64,000 nt of DNA from Microbotryum silenes-acaulis (taxonomy: Eukaryota > Basidiomycota > Microbotryomycetes > Microbotryales > Microbotryaceae). The notes under the pieces are model-generated. The model did not search any database and was not told the origin of the DNA. It saw only the letters and a list, made by a program, of their open reading frames with translations. A program made the translations under genes and the position numbers. Within the stretch, counting starts at the first letter, position 1. Every line of letters starts with the position of its first letter. Location of the stretch: NCBI GenBank assembly GCA_003665825.1, contig QPFY01000003.1, positions 1,426,001-1,490,000 on the forward strand, in the 5' to 3' direction. Shown here one piece after another: positions 51,385-63,006 of the stretch.

Positions 51385-52357
51385 TTTTTTTTTGTTCTTT
51401 TGACTGGGGCTCATAAATTGCTATCCTTCGGGTTGGCTGGGACCGCTACAAAAAGAGAGCTAAAAGAGGTTATAAAGCAACGACGGCAAGCAGTTGGGTG
51501 AAAGTCAAACCCCTGCGCGCAAAGAGCGCTGCGCAGATCAAAACCCGCCGAGCACCTAACGCGGACTCCAACGGGCGGTGAGTACTGCTGCCGCTTCACG
51601 TCCCAAGAGTGGGAGCGAAGATACTCGAAAACCAGGCAAGAGCGCCTAGAGAAAGAAAGGGGGAGAATATACAAAAAGTCACGACTGGAAACGCGAAGAA
51701 CCAGGAATACTAAGGCAGAGAGGAGGGGAACACACCCGAGGGGCCAAGGGAGGGGGTCGAAGCCAGAGATAGAGGCCCCCAGGGACTAACAGGCCGGAGC
51801 CAAGCCCCAGCTACTCGTCACCCCGACAGCGCCTGATGCCCTCCCTTGGCTGAGTCTCGAGTGCTGGCTGTTGAGCCGTCGGGGCCGAGCGAAAGACGAT
51901 CCAATACAACGAAACGAGCCTCGCCTTGACGCGAGGATGTCGACCAAAAACGAGCGACCTTTCTTCCTGATCCATGCCGTAGATCTTGACCAACGCGAAC
52001 GAACGATCCATTCGACGGAATTCAACACACGGCTTAGGAATAAAAGGAGAAGTGGCTGAAGCGTAGTCAACAACCGAGCAACAGGAACGAGAAGAGGAAG
52101 GGAAGGGGAAAAGGGGGGGAAAGGAGAGGGGAAAACTTCACAAAGCCTCCAACGCAAAGACGATCGACCGGGCTTGCCGATCCATCCAAGAACGAAGACC
52201 GCTACTGCGCAAAGTAGAGAGAGAGAGAGAGAGGTGCGCAGCCTTCCACTGCGCAACAAGTTTCAAGACAATCAGCTTCTGAAAGAAAAGTCGACCTCCG
52301 AAAAAGAAGGGAGGAAAGGAGGGGAGGAAAATGGGAAGGAAAGACTTGACTCGGTCA
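51385..52357 (-). repeat. LINE family-1 3' UTR and A-rich tail
   Basis: Ends on the minus strand with ATGAGCCCCAGTC and an A-rich run. 51385-52031 is almost identical to 63358-64000 (offset 11,969), and 63007-63355 is a shorter copy of the same end. Pyrimidine-rich on the minus strand at 52080-52140. Confidence 0.8.
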
Positions 52358-53101
52358 TCACACCTCCCAATCTCGAGCCCCAGGCACAAAGCCCGCTCGA
52401 GAGAGAAAATCTCGCTCGAACGCTCTGAGTGCACTGGGCAGCGAGGGAGGGGCCACGACCTTGTCCAGCTCGAACCGCTGATGAACGCGCCAGCGGAGCA
52501 GGTGCAGCCGCTGGAAGCCGATCGCGCAAGCCAGCCGAACCCACATCCATTTCGAGGTCGTTCTCCCACGACCCCGCAAAAGGGGGAGCCCCATAGTCAG
52601 CTGCTCCGGAGTGAACGTCGACGGATCGACGTCGGTATCCTCGATGCCGAGCTTGTCGAACAGAATGCGAAGCACCCCGCCCCAGAAGCTGGTCGAGTAC
52701 GCGCACTCGAAAAAGTAGTGCGACACCGTCTCGATGACCGCTGCATCGTTGCCGCAGAACAGACACGTCGGCGAAGAGGCATGACCCTGAGTATGCTGCC
52801 TCTTGCGCGTCGGCGTCACGTCGTACATGAGCCGCCAGTGGGTGTCCTGCTCCACAGCAGACGCGAACCGGTCATGAAGCCATCTCCAGAAGCGCTTCCT
52901 ATCGCTCTGAGAAGTCCCATCAGGGAAACGCTTGACACGATCCTCCCTCCCTGGGAACCGAACCACGTTCACAAGCCGACGAAGCTTGCGAATAGTGAAC
53001 GGTCGGGTGAGCCCAAAGAAGTTGAAGCACCGGGGACAGGGAGCCTCCTTGAGAGGTATCCGAGCAGGTCGCAACGCGGTCTTGGGCAGCAACGCTTTTA
53101 A

Positions 53102-53339
53102 TGTGAGATAGTGGATCGCTAAAGGTCAATCGACTGTAACAGAGCGAATGGGCGAGATGTGATATCGAGTGCGTGGTGGAGAAGAGAGAAAAACAGCTAG
53201 GCCAAAAGACGCAATCTCATGTAAACAACCAGCCGCCTCTGCCGCCTCTACCGGACCCCGCACAACACCCGCGCGCCCCGCGCCACTGCTAAGACCATAA
53301 GTCCCTCTGGACCGCCGACCCCACTAATTTCCCACAACA
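53102..53339 (-). repeat. Truncated Copia-1-family LTR inside LINE ORF2
   Basis: Reverse-oriented copy of the first 238 bp of the Copia-1 LTR (TGTTGTGGG at 53339), missing the last 47-48 bp. It is flanked by 75-bp direct repeats of LINE sequence, 53024-53098 and 53340-53414, differing at two positions, with three filler bases (53099-53101) at the truncated end. Confidence 0.9.
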
Positions 53340-54093
53340 GAAGCACCGAGGACGGGGAGCCTCCTTGAGAGGTATCCGAGCAGGTCGCAACGCGGTCTTG
53401 GGCAGCAACGCTTTCGCCTTGAGCAACTGACCCACGCGCGACCACACGTGCTCGTGCTGTAGGGCGGGTTCCTTAGAGTGCTGCCAGAACCCGCGTCGAT
53501 GACCAACCAGAGCCCATCCCTTCCCTTCGTCCCTCCAGTACAGGTCCGCGATCTGCGCAAACTTCGCCACTGCGTCCGCATCGTCATATGCGTGCTTGGC
53601 ACCTTCAGCATAGAGTGAAGGGAGGCGAGGCGGAAGCGAAAGCAATTCGGGAAGCGTAAGGAGTTCGGACTTGATGGTTGGAACTGTGACCCTGGCCGCT
53701 GCAACGACTGCCCCCCAACGCGTCGAGTCGCGATACAGCTTCTCGACCCGAGCCGTGCTGCCGAAGAACCCCCACGGACTGAAATCGCGGGTCGCAGCGA
53801 CGAGGGACCTCCAGCTCTCGCGAGCTAGGGGCGCCCAGATCGCCTCGTTCGAGCCCGCCACAGCATCCCAAAATCGAAGCGCCACCGAATGAACGATGTC
53901 GCCGATCGAAATCAAGCCCAAGCCCCCGTCCTCCCGAGCCTGGAACACGAAATCGCGAGCGACGGTATTTCGCCCTGCTCCTCCCCAGACAAAATCCGTA
54001 AGTGCTGTCTCCGCCGCCTTAATGAACCATTGAGGTGGTATGTCGAAGGACAGCACGCGGAGGACCGTCGAGATGATGTGAGCGTTGGCATAG

Positions 54094-54423
54094 TGTCATT
54101 TGATATGTGTCTGTGCCTGTGGTATCTGCGCGGATGCGCGTGCGTTTAGTCATTAGTCACTTTGGTATTGGAGTTTGATCTGTTTAAGTTAGGGAGCGCG
54201 CGGGGCTTTCTTCCCGCGCGGCTGTTTACTCTTGGTAGCTTTCTCATCACTCGCTCTACATTGTGGTCCTGACTTCTCGGCGTCGTGCACCCTCACCTAT
54301 CGGAAGGTTAGTTACTGGAATACGTATTATCACTCGCTCTACATTGTGGTCCTGACTTCTCGGCGTCGTGCACCCTCACCTATCGGAAGGCTTTACTTCC
54401 GCGCTCGCATCTTTTCTGCGATA
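54094..54423 (+). repeat. Copia-2 5' LTR with internal duplication
   Basis: 83 bp longer than the 3' LTR. A 62-bp segment beginning ATCACTCGCTC is present twice, separated by 21 bp (TTAGTTACTGG...), at about 54246-54307 and 54329-54390. Otherwise it matches 58626-58872 closely. Confidence 0.9.
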
Positions 54424-54427
54424 GGTT

Positions 54428-57400
54428 ATGAGTCCAACGGGTAGCGTAGGAGGCCCGGGTCAGCAAAGCGATTCACATCGCACCACCAACATCGGAATGG
54501 ACACCGAAACACACTCCACTGAAACGAGTGAACGTGGATTACATGTCCCAATTCTTCGGGCATCCAACTATATGGATTGGCGTCGACGTCTGATTGGTCG
54601 TCTTGGGTCCAAGGATTTGCATCTTTGCGCATCGAGGCGGATGAGCCCGGCTGCGGAGGCTGTTCTTCAGGCCGCAATCGACGATCGATCGCGTGGCTTC
54701 CACTCGCCCCTCGAGCGGCTCGACTTCGCAGCTATGGACGCGAAGATCGCCAAGGAGCTAAAGAAGGAGGTTCGAACTCAAGCTGAAATCATTCAGTTTC
54801 TCGATGAGGCCAATCTTCGCTTGGTCAGGGGTTGTTACACGTCTTACGACATACTCGACTCGCTGAACACGTTCTACCTCGGAACGATGAGCGCTCAGAT
54901 TTCCGCCTTGACGACTGAGGTCTATGCGCGCAAGTTCTCGTCTGGCGATCGTGGGCAGTTACTGCACCACTTGATCACCATTCAAGGAATTTTGCAAGAT
55001 CTTGAGGCGTGTGGCTCTGGGATGCCACCAGCTCAGCAGTCGACGCTGATGCTCGATTCCGTCTTCGACTCCCAACACGACTCGTTCACAAGCTCACTGC
55101 GTCGACCTCTGGCTCTACCTTCGGAGATTGTTTCCGAGGCACGGTCTTACCAGTTCAAAGTCTCGCTGGCAAGTCGAATCAATGGACTATCTGCCACGAC
55201 TTCCGGACGCGCCATTGCTCAGTCGCCTGTTCCTGCGCTCGTTGCGCAAGGCGAATCGCAAAAGGGCCCGCGTCGCAAAAGAGGTCACAAGAAAGGCAAT
55301 CGCGACGGTCAAGGAAATAGCCGTCCTCCCGATTCTACCTGTCATGCGTGTGGAACGAAGGGACACTGGTCTAGCGATGCAGTGTGCCCGGAAAACCGTT
55401 CAAAGTCATCTGCAGCCCCCGCGTTGGTTGCAATGAACTCCCATTCCCTTTACCTTGCTGGTTCTTCCTCGAGAGCTCCCGATACCGACTTCGTTTGGAT
55501 CGCGGATACCGGAGCTGGTCACCACTTTGTTGGCGATCGCTCGCTGCTCTCGGATTTCAAAGAATCCCCGATTCAAGTCCAGATGACCGACAACTCGCTT
55601 GGTCAAGCCACTGGATACGGGCGAATGTCTGTTAAGACTTCGCAAGGTCACCTTCTCAAATTCAAGGAGATGTACTACCTCCCTGGATCGAAGTATGGTC
55701 TAATCTCAATGTCGTCGCACCGCGCTGGAGGCGCGAAATTGGTTTATGGCCATGGGGGAGATACTCAACAGGTTTGGCTTGACGGCTCTCTCGTCGCCGA
55801 AACTGTCAAGACGAAGGCCAAACAACCAAGTTACGTCTTCGATTTTGAGATTGTTTCTCCACCCTCGCCTGTGCTCGTTGCAGCTACCCGTGCTTCCGTT
55901 GGAGCTTCGCTCATGGAATGGCATCGGAGCTTCGGACACATGGCACCCTCTTCAATTCTTCAACTCGTCAAATCCAAGGCTGTCGTTGGAATTCGTTTAC
56001 TTGACAAGAAGATAGAAGACTGAGCCGTGCAGCATCGCAAAGGCGCGCGCGGGCTCTCACAATCATGTCAGTCGAAAACCCGAACATGTTCTTCAACGGG
56101 TTTCGATCGATCTGGGATTCGTCAACGATGACGATACCAATGGGCGATCCATCTACATGGTTATCGTTGACCAACTTTCAACCTATAAGTGGGCTTTTCC
56201 ACTTGGTTCGAAGTCGGCATCTGAAGTCCTCGAGGTCTGGCGCGGCTTTCAAGCGCAGGTCGAGAGGCAGTCCGGTCAGAAGATCAAGTTTGTTCGTTCT
56301 GACAATGGAGGCGAGTTCGTCAACCAACTCCTTGGCGGCGAATTCAAGGCACTTGGCATCACCCATGAACTGGCTGCACGCTACACGCCGCAGCAGAATG
56401 GTCAAGCGGAGCGCGCGAACGGCTCTCTCTTCGCGCTTGTCCGTGCCATGCTCAAGGACTCCGGACTTCCCAAGAAGTATTGGTTCTACGCATTGGAAGC
56501 GGCTGTTTTCGTTTCCAACCGCGGTCCTCACCCGCATCTCAAGGGCAAGACTGCGTTCGAGGTCTTCTTCGGCAAGCAACCCGACGTTTCGCATCTTCGT
56601 GCGTTCGGATCTACTGCCTACGTTCTCGTCCCCAAGGCGATTCGTAAGAAGCTCGATGACCATACTGTCAAGGGTACTTTCCTCGGCTATTCGGGGGAGT
56701 ACAACTACAAGGTTCGCGTCGAACACGGTCGGTCTTTCAAGATCGTCGTCTCTTCCGATGTCACCTTCTCCGACAAGGCTCCTTCGATCGCGGACTCGAC
56801 TGTCGAGCCTCGCATCTACGAAGTTGAACCTCTACAGGAACACGATTTAGTACACCAACTGCCGTTTCCTGGCTTGGAGCAGATTCCGGCTTTACGGCCT
56901 GCTCCCCTACCTGAGGCAGGTTTGGCTTTACGGCCTGCGCTCTTTCCCGAGGCAGAAGATCCGGCTTTACGGCCTGCGCTCGTACCCGAGGCAGAAGTTC
57001 CGGCTTTACGGCCTGCGCTCGTATCCGAGCTTGGTCCGGCTTTTCGGCCAGCTCCCGCTCCTCTTCTTCGTTTCCAACATATGGACGATGACGACGTTGC
57101 TCCTCCTCCTTTACCGGCTGTCGGTCCGTTGGCCGAAGACGCTGAAGTTGAAGAGGACCCGATCGATCATCGACGCGAGGAAGCTGTTGAGGCTATCGAC
57201 AGTGACGATGACGACGGCCCTGCGGAACACGATCAACCATTACCTCCTGAGGATGGTTACGAGTATCGACCTTACCGTGTCGGCCGAAACCCTGGTGCGC
57301 TCGAGAACGTCAATGCCGGTAACATTTTACCGACTCGCCTGCGTGCTCAGCATCGTGCAGGCGCCCTTCGTGTCGTGTCTACTCGCTCGGTCTACCGTCG

Positions 57401-58635
57401 TCCACCAGAGCTCATTGCTATGGTTTCGTCTCGTCACCCCCCGCTTCCCAAAACGTTTGTGGAAGCGATGGCCTCTCCTGAGGCCAAACACTGGATGGCC
57501 GCTTCTGACAAGGAGTTGAGCTCATTCAAATTGCACAAGGTCTTCAAGCTTACGAGGTTACCCACCGGGGCACGCGCCCTGGGCTATCGTTGGGTGTTCA
57601 CTCGGAAGGAAGACGCTGAAGGCAACATCATCAGCTACAAGGCTCGTCTCGTCATCCAAGGCTTTGCTCAACGACTTGGGATTGACTACAACGAGACGTT
57701 TGCTCCTGTCTCGTCGATCACGACGATCTTGTTTCTCATCGCGATTTCTGCCGCTCTCGGACTCGTCCTCGAACAGTTCGACTATGATTCTGCGTTTCTC
57801 AACGGGATCATGGAGGAGGATGTCTACATGAAGGTTCCTGAAGGATGGACTGGTGGTTCTCAGCCCGGTCACGCTCTCAAGCTCCTCAAATCCATGTATG
57901 GCACCAAGCAAGCTCCTCGGCAATGGAACGCGGCTCTCCACAAGCTGATGACGGATCGCGGCTATACGCGCTCCAATGTCGATGCTCGTCTCTACTTCAA
58001 GTATCATGGCAAGTCGTTCGCGATCATCACATTGTACGTTGATGATGGGCTTGCTGCATCGAACAACCAGGCTTTTCTGGACTCCGAGATTTCGGCTTTC
58101 GATGCGGTCTACAAGCTCAAGCGACTTGGCCCGGTCAAGACGTTCCTCGGTCTCGAGTTTCTTCGTACCAAGGATTTCATCTTCGTCCACCAATCAAAGT
58201 ACATTCGAGGCTTACTCGAACACTACACCTTCGAAAGCAATTCGAAGAAGCCGGTCGCGACTCCCATGGAGGATCGCGTCGTTTCGTCTTCTACTGCTCC
58301 GTTCTCCGACATTCTCGTCTACCAATCGGCTGTGGGAGCACTACAATATGCTGCGCAACGTGTTCGTCCCGATATCGCGACTTCTGTTCGTGCGGTGGCG
58401 AAGTGCGTGGCTGCTCCAACCGAAGGAGACCGTTGGAGCTTCGCTCATGGAATGGCATCATTTCTATCTACGCGAACGAATCGAGGTTGGCGATATCGAT
58501 CTCCGCTACTGTCCGACCGATCTGAACACGGCCGACATTTTGACAAAACCCCTATCCAAGCTCAAGTTCGCTACGCATCGCGAGAGACTCGGGATGGTCT
58601 CGCTGGCTACCTTGGCATGTGGGAGTGTCATTTGA
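54428..58635 (+). pseudogene. Copia-2 Gag-Pol, frameshifted, RNase H deleted
   Basis: Starts at the ATG at 54428 inside GGTTATGAGTCCA. Gag carries a zinc knuckle CHACGTKGHWSSDAVC (CX2CX4HX6C), protease WIADTGAG, and pre-integrase [16 protein letters not shown] at 56021-56023 ends the first frame; a 2-base loss in the Cys codon of the integrase CxxC explains it, and the frame resumes at EPCSIAKARAG. Then MVIVDQLSTYKWAF, RSDNGGEF, YTPQQNGQAERANGS, a tandem repeat of about 13 residues (PALRPALVPEAE) near 56886-57060, RT with KARLVIQGFAQRLGIDYNET and YVDDGLAAS. After VAAPTEGD the RNase H core is missing; [19 protein letters not shown] and [12 protein letters not shown] follow in another frame to the TGA at 58635. 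Confidence 0.92.
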
Positions 58636-58872
58636 TATGTGTCTGTGCCTGTGGTATCTGCGCGGATGCGCGTGCGTTTAGTCATTAGTCACTTTGGTAT
58701 TGGAGTTTGATCTGTTTAAGTTAGGGAGCGCGCGGGGTTTTCTTCCCGCGCGGCTGTTTACTCTTGGTAGCTTTCTCATCACTCGCTCTACATTGTGGTC
58801 CTGACTTCTCGGCGTCGTGCACCCTCACCTATCGGAAGGCTTTACTTCCGCGCTCGCATCTTTTCTGCGATA
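58626..58872 (+). repeat. Copia-2 3' LTR
   Basis: 247 bp, TGTCATTTG...GCGATA, followed by the CATAG target duplication at 58873-58877. The preceding GTGGGAG may be the purine tract. Confidence 0.93.
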
Positions 58873-61461
58873 CATAGAAGACCTTCCCACTCGGCGAAAG
58901 TGTCCGGTCTCCAGCGGCGCGGGTCTTGGCCTTGATCCTGTCAAGAACATGGGTCCAAAACAGTTTCGAGTCACCGTGGCGAAAGAAGGCATAGCCGCAC
59001 CACTTGAAGCTCTCCCCCTCCTGCACCGTTGGCAGCGCCTGCGCAGTCTCGTCCCGAAGCCAGTTCGGTCCGAGTGGTAGCACCAGCGTCTTGTCCGTGT
59101 TGGTCTTCCCGTTGGTTGCCTCGTACCACGTCTGCGACAGCGTTTGCAGCTTCGACAATGCCGCCGGTGACTCCACCACCACCACAGCATCGTCGGCAAA
59201 CGCCAGATGCGTAAGCTGCGCACGCGGCCCCCCTGGCCACACCTTCTGCAGGTCGAGCGCGATCCCGCGCCGAACGAGGGCGTCGAGGAAGGGCTGGAAC
59301 GTGATGTTCCAAACCGGGCACGAGAGAGGATCTCCTTGACCAAGACCACACAGCAACCGCACCAAGTCCGTGGGGAACCCATTGACAAGGTAGCGCACCC
59401 CCAGAGTCTCGGGATCGTAGAGAGCGCGCAGCAACGAGATGAAACGCTCGCCGAACCCAAAGGCCTCAAAGACCTCGAAGATCCAGGCGTGATCGACCCG
59501 ATCGTACGCGCTCTGCTGATCCAAAGACAAGAGGGCGCCCTCGGGGAAAACTTCAGTGCCTAGCGACTTGAGTTTTTCGAGAAGGAGAGTGAGATGACTT
59601 CCCGCGTCCGCTGAACGTCTTGATGGCATGAAACCGTGTTGCGCCGGCGGCAAAAGCTCGCCGAGCACCCCATTGAGTCGCGCCACCAAGACCTTGCTGA
59701 GGACCTTGTAGGTCGTCTCGCGCAATGTGATCGGTCGGTATGCCCCCAGTGATTTCAGATTGGCCCCCGGTTTATTCTTGGGCAAGAGCCGCACCAGCCC
59801 CTCTGCCAAGGACGCCGTCATTTTGCCGCCCTCCCAAATCGAGTTGAACAAGTCCAACAGCTTGGGAGCAAAGTAGGTTGGCAGCGCCTTGAAGAGCTCG
59901 TACGGAATGCCCAAGGGCCCCGGTGATCGCCCCGAATCCGTCTTCTTCAACGCCGCTTCAACCTCGAGGAGGGTGAAGGGCTCGTCAAGCGCCACTCTCG
60001 CTTGACGAGGCAGCCGACGACCGAACGTAGGGTCCGAGCGGTCGTCATCGTAGCATTTCGCTGCGCGAATAGGGTCGAGCAGGGACCGACGTGCGTTCGT
60101 CGGGTCGCCACGAGCTGGGTCCGGTGTGAAGAGCGACTGCGCGTGCCGTGAAGCAATACCCAGCGCCTCCTGCATGTCAACGGTCTCGGTGCCATCCACA
60201 TCCTCCAGCGAGACGATGCTCGTCTGGCGACTCCGGCGGTTGAGGCGCGTGCGAATGCTTGCCGATTGACCTTCCCTCGAGTCGACTGACGGCACATGCG
60301 CACGGATGCGCAGCCACTGAGCCTCCTTTACCGCCAACTGGTCCAACCGCGACTTGGCAAGAGTATACGCATCGCGCTCGGCCTCATTCATGTGCTCACC
60401 GCGTGCCTCCAAAGCCTCCATGACGGATTGGCTCTCGGCCCGCAGTCGGCGCATGTCGGCACGAGTCGAGCGATAGCGTGCATGGCCAGCGACTGCAACC
60501 GCCCGCAGAGCGGCGTCATAGACTTCGCCGAGCGGAGCGGTCCCCTCGAGCCTTCGATAGACCTCGTCGACGACCCCGGGAATCGATGCGACAAAGTCTT
60601 GATCGTCAAAGACCGTTGGGTTGAGCCTCGAAATGAAATCGCTCGTAGAGGGAAGAGAAAGGGGGGGTTCGGCATCAGCGTTCGATGTAGGCAAAGCGAA
60701 AGTTGCAACTACAGGTCTGTGGTCCGAACAGGGCGCGTCGAAGAGCGTAGATGCGCTCAACAACCGGTTCGCCCAACTGCATTGGACAAGAATATAGTCG
60801 ATCCGCGACCACGAGCAAATCTTTCGCTCCTCCCCTCTACCACGGTAGTGAGGACGAGTGAATGCGGGGGTGCAAGAATGGACATTTCGGACCGTGTCGA
60901 GTGCCTTGAACGCGATCTTTGACAGCAAGGTCTGCCAGTGCGATACAGGAGTCCAAGCGCGATCGGTGATGGACACTCGGTCGACCGATACATCCGGACA
61001 ATCATTGAGATCGCCGGCCAAGATCCGAAGAGTCTTGGGTCTCGGGGCGTTGAAATGCAGAAGCCCGAAAAAGTCGCGACGATCGTCCTCCTGCACCGGC
61101 GCGTACATGTTGATGATCTCGACATCGAGCTCCTCAAGACGAAACACCGAGCGCAGAATCCGACCGTCGAAACGAGGAGCTCCTGCAAAGACGACCGGGG
61201 TGGAGGAAAGGAGATGGCCCGCCAAAGGTGAGCCATCGGGTATGAGGGTAAGGACATGAGGAGTGAAACGAATACAAGCCCCTGGCCAAGCACTCTCGAA
61301 GCCTTTGCGCGACGCGTTGTAGCTGAGGTGGTGCTCTTGCAGGAGGATGGCCGCAGGGGCCGGCCGAAGGGTTTTGAGATAACGGATGATTTTGACTTGA
61401 TTGACTGCGTTCTTCATTGATCGGACGTTGAACGTCAACACGGTGAGGGACTCAATCATGA

Positions 61462-63006
61462 TTAAATCAGTTCAGCGCCGCCGCCCTCGAATTCGGTCAC
61501 CTCGGACCTGTGACCCCCTGAGCCGTCACCCCCTGATGCACCGAGGATCATAACGGATCCCGCCCGGGTGACACGTCGGTTGCCGGGTGCCGAGCTCGAA
61601 CGAAGGCGTCGAGGACTCGTCGAGGCTATCGAGATTGTCGAGGTGGCCGATGATCCCGACGTGCCACCGGACAACGGCGAAGCCGGAGCAGAAGCAGAAG
61701 GCGAAGGAGAGGTCGGGGTCGAAACGGGCGCCGCCGTCGTCGTCTGCGTCTCCTTTGTTGAGCCCGTGGTGGCACGCGTCAACGTCTCTTTCCCAGTGTC
61801 GCCGCCCTCCGGTTCGGTCGAAGCGACCGATTCGCCGTCGTCGTTGCCGTCGTTCGCATCGTCCTTGTTGCCGGTCGCTGCACCTGCGGGGTTAGCACGA
61901 GGTCCCAGCTGGATCATGTTCGCGCCAGAGACGCGAGAATTCAATGCGGCAGGCCCACCGTGCTTCCCATTCTTTCCAGCGACTCGGAAGCCGGTGGTCG
62001 AAGTCGAAGTCGAGGCCCCCGGAACAGGGGCGGCGGTGGCCGGAGTCGAAACCGGCTTCCTGCAAGCGCCCCACTGATGTCCGGCGCGATCGCACACCGC
62101 GCAGTAGTGCGTCTCGAATTCGTGTCGCAAGCCGTACTTGGTGCCCAGGATCTCGATCTCTTGTGGCAAGGCGGCGTTGAGCGCAGCCTTCTGCGTCTCG
62201 GTAGAGCCTTGGAAAAGATCAGCATGTAAGCGAAGGTACGCGCAGTGGAACCCGTCTTCGGTCATGGCCATCGGATCTCCATTCGGATCGACCGCGAGGC
62301 CCCGCTGTAATTGCATCAGGGTATAACCTTGCGTACGACCTGCGCGGCCGAACGAAAGGGTGAGAGCATCATCGAGAGATTTTCGGAGCACGGAAGCGGG
62401 GATCGCGCTGGAGGAGGAGGGCAAGGTGAATCGCACCTGAACGACGTGGTTAAGGGGAGAGGCGCTGGGGAGCTCGGTAACCATCTCCTTGCCGTGGTAA
62501 GGGAATGGGCCCGCGGCAGCGGCTTCGAGACAGGCTTGGTCGGATTCGAAAACAAGCTCGTACATGTGACGAGCGATCGGGAACCTCTTCGTGGCTTTTG
62601 TCACAATCGGGTTCAGCTTCACGCATTTCGAAAAAAGCTTCTCGACCTCGGGGTCAAGCACGACGCCCTCGGGCCGCGCGAACATGAACGGCGTCTCGGC
62701 CAATCCAAAGTGCTTGCGCAGCGCAATCTGTACAGGACCTCTGGGTGATCCAGGACCATCCATAATGACTCGGATCACATTGGAGGCCGGGGCTGCGTCG
62801 TTTCGCACCGCTCTTTGGGCGGCTCGTGCGAGCACTGGCGCCTGCGAAGGCGGGGTCGAGGCGTCGTGCATCAGGACCATCAGTCGGCGGGTCGACTTGC
62901 CGGAGGGAACGATACCGAGTGCTCTAAAGGTCTTCTGCATCGCCTTTTCACAGTCCAGTCGAGCCTGAGTCGCCTCAGTGGACCACGCTGGAGGATTCGA
63001 ACCCAC
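61462..63006 (-). CDS. LINE family-1 ORF1 (Gag-like nucleic-acid-binding protein)
   Basis: About 514 codons, open from 63006; the first in-frame ATG is at 62937 (MQKTFRALGIVPSGKST), and at its upstream end the frame starts directly after the A-run of another LINE copy, so the true start may be lost. Middle part: RKHFGLAETPFMFARPEGVV, ARHMYELVFESDQACLEAAA, SFGRAGRTQGYTLMQLQRGL. A canonical zinc knuckle CAVCDRAGHQWGAC (CX2CX4HX4C) lies about residue 308, followed by a Ser/Thr-rich tail. The stop TAA (61464-61462) is two bases from the ORF2 ATG (TAATCATG), which suggests coupled re-initiation. It should coat the LINE RNA. Confidence 0.82.
   Translation of the reverse strand: MGSNPPAWSTEATQARLDCEKAMQKTFRALGIVPSGKSTRRLMVLMHDASTPPSQAPVLARAAQRAVRNDAAPASNVIRVIMDGPGSPRGPVQIALRKHFGLAETPFMFARPEGVVLDPEVEKLFSKCVKLNPIVTKATKRFPIARHMYELVFESDQACLEAAAAGPFPYHGKEMVTELPSASPLNHVVQVRFTLPSSSSAIPASVLRKSLDDALTLSFGRAGRTQGYTLMQLQRGLAVDPNGDPMAMTEDGFHCAYLRLHADLFQGSTETQKAALNAALPQEIEILGTKYGLRHEFETHYCAVCDRAGHQWGACRKPVSTPATAAPVPGASTSTSTTGFRVAGKNGKHGGPAALNSRVSGANMIQLGPRANPAGAATGNKDDANDGNDDGESVASTEPEGGDTGKETLTRATTGSTKETQTTTAAPVSTPTSPSPSASAPASPLSGGTSGSSATSTISIASTSPRRLRSSSAPGNRRVTRAGSVMILGASGGDGSGGHRSEVTEFEGGGAELI

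Larger units (their letters stand above)
54094..58872 (+). mobile_element. Copia-2 LTR retrotransposon, damaged
   Basis: LTRs 54094-54423 (330 bp) and 58626-58872 (247 bp) begin TGTCATTTG and end GCGATA. CATAG is duplicated on both sides (54089-54093, 58873-58877), a normal 5-bp target duplication, inside LINE ORF2. The gag-pol frame has a small deletion near 56021 and has lost most of RNase H. Confidence 0.94.
52358..61459 (-). pseudogene. LINE family-1 ORF2 (endonuclease-reverse transcriptase), split by insertions
   Basis: Starts at the ATG at 61459. Segment 61459-58873: APE endonuclease (TVLTFNVRSMKNAVNQVK, LLQEHHLSYN, ILAGDLNDCPD, SRIDYILVQCSW, CSDHRPVVATF) and reverse transcriptase ([85 protein letters not shown]). 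Copia-2 then intervenes. Segment 54088-53340: NAHIISTVLRVLSFDIPPQW, TALTDFVWGGAGRNTVARD. A truncated LTR intervenes. Segment 53023-52358: LTRPFTIRKLRRLVNVVRF, zinc-binding CLFCGNDAAVIETVSHYFFE, stop after GARDWEV. All catalytic motifs are present; only the insertions inactivate it. Confidence 0.88.
51385..63006 (-). mobile_element. LINE family-1 element, nearly full length, with nested insertions
   Basis: Minus-strand non-LTR retrotransposon: ORF1 (63006-61462), ORF2 (61459-52358), 3' UTR (52357-51401) and an A-rich tail (51385-51400). Copia-2 (54094-58872) and a truncated Copia-1 LTR (53102-53339) interrupt ORF2. With those and the duplicated flanks set aside, ORF2 is 1,334 codons counting the stop, an exact multiple of three at both junctions, so it was intact before the insertions. 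Gag-like ORF1 plus APE-type endonuclease suit the fungal Tad1 group; clade not proven. Confidence 0.85.

Noticed and set aside
62993..63006. tRNA-like B box (GGTTCGAATCC) on the minus strand
   Set aside because: The T-stem does not pair and no acceptor or anticodon arms are present; it is the start of the LINE ORF1 sequence.
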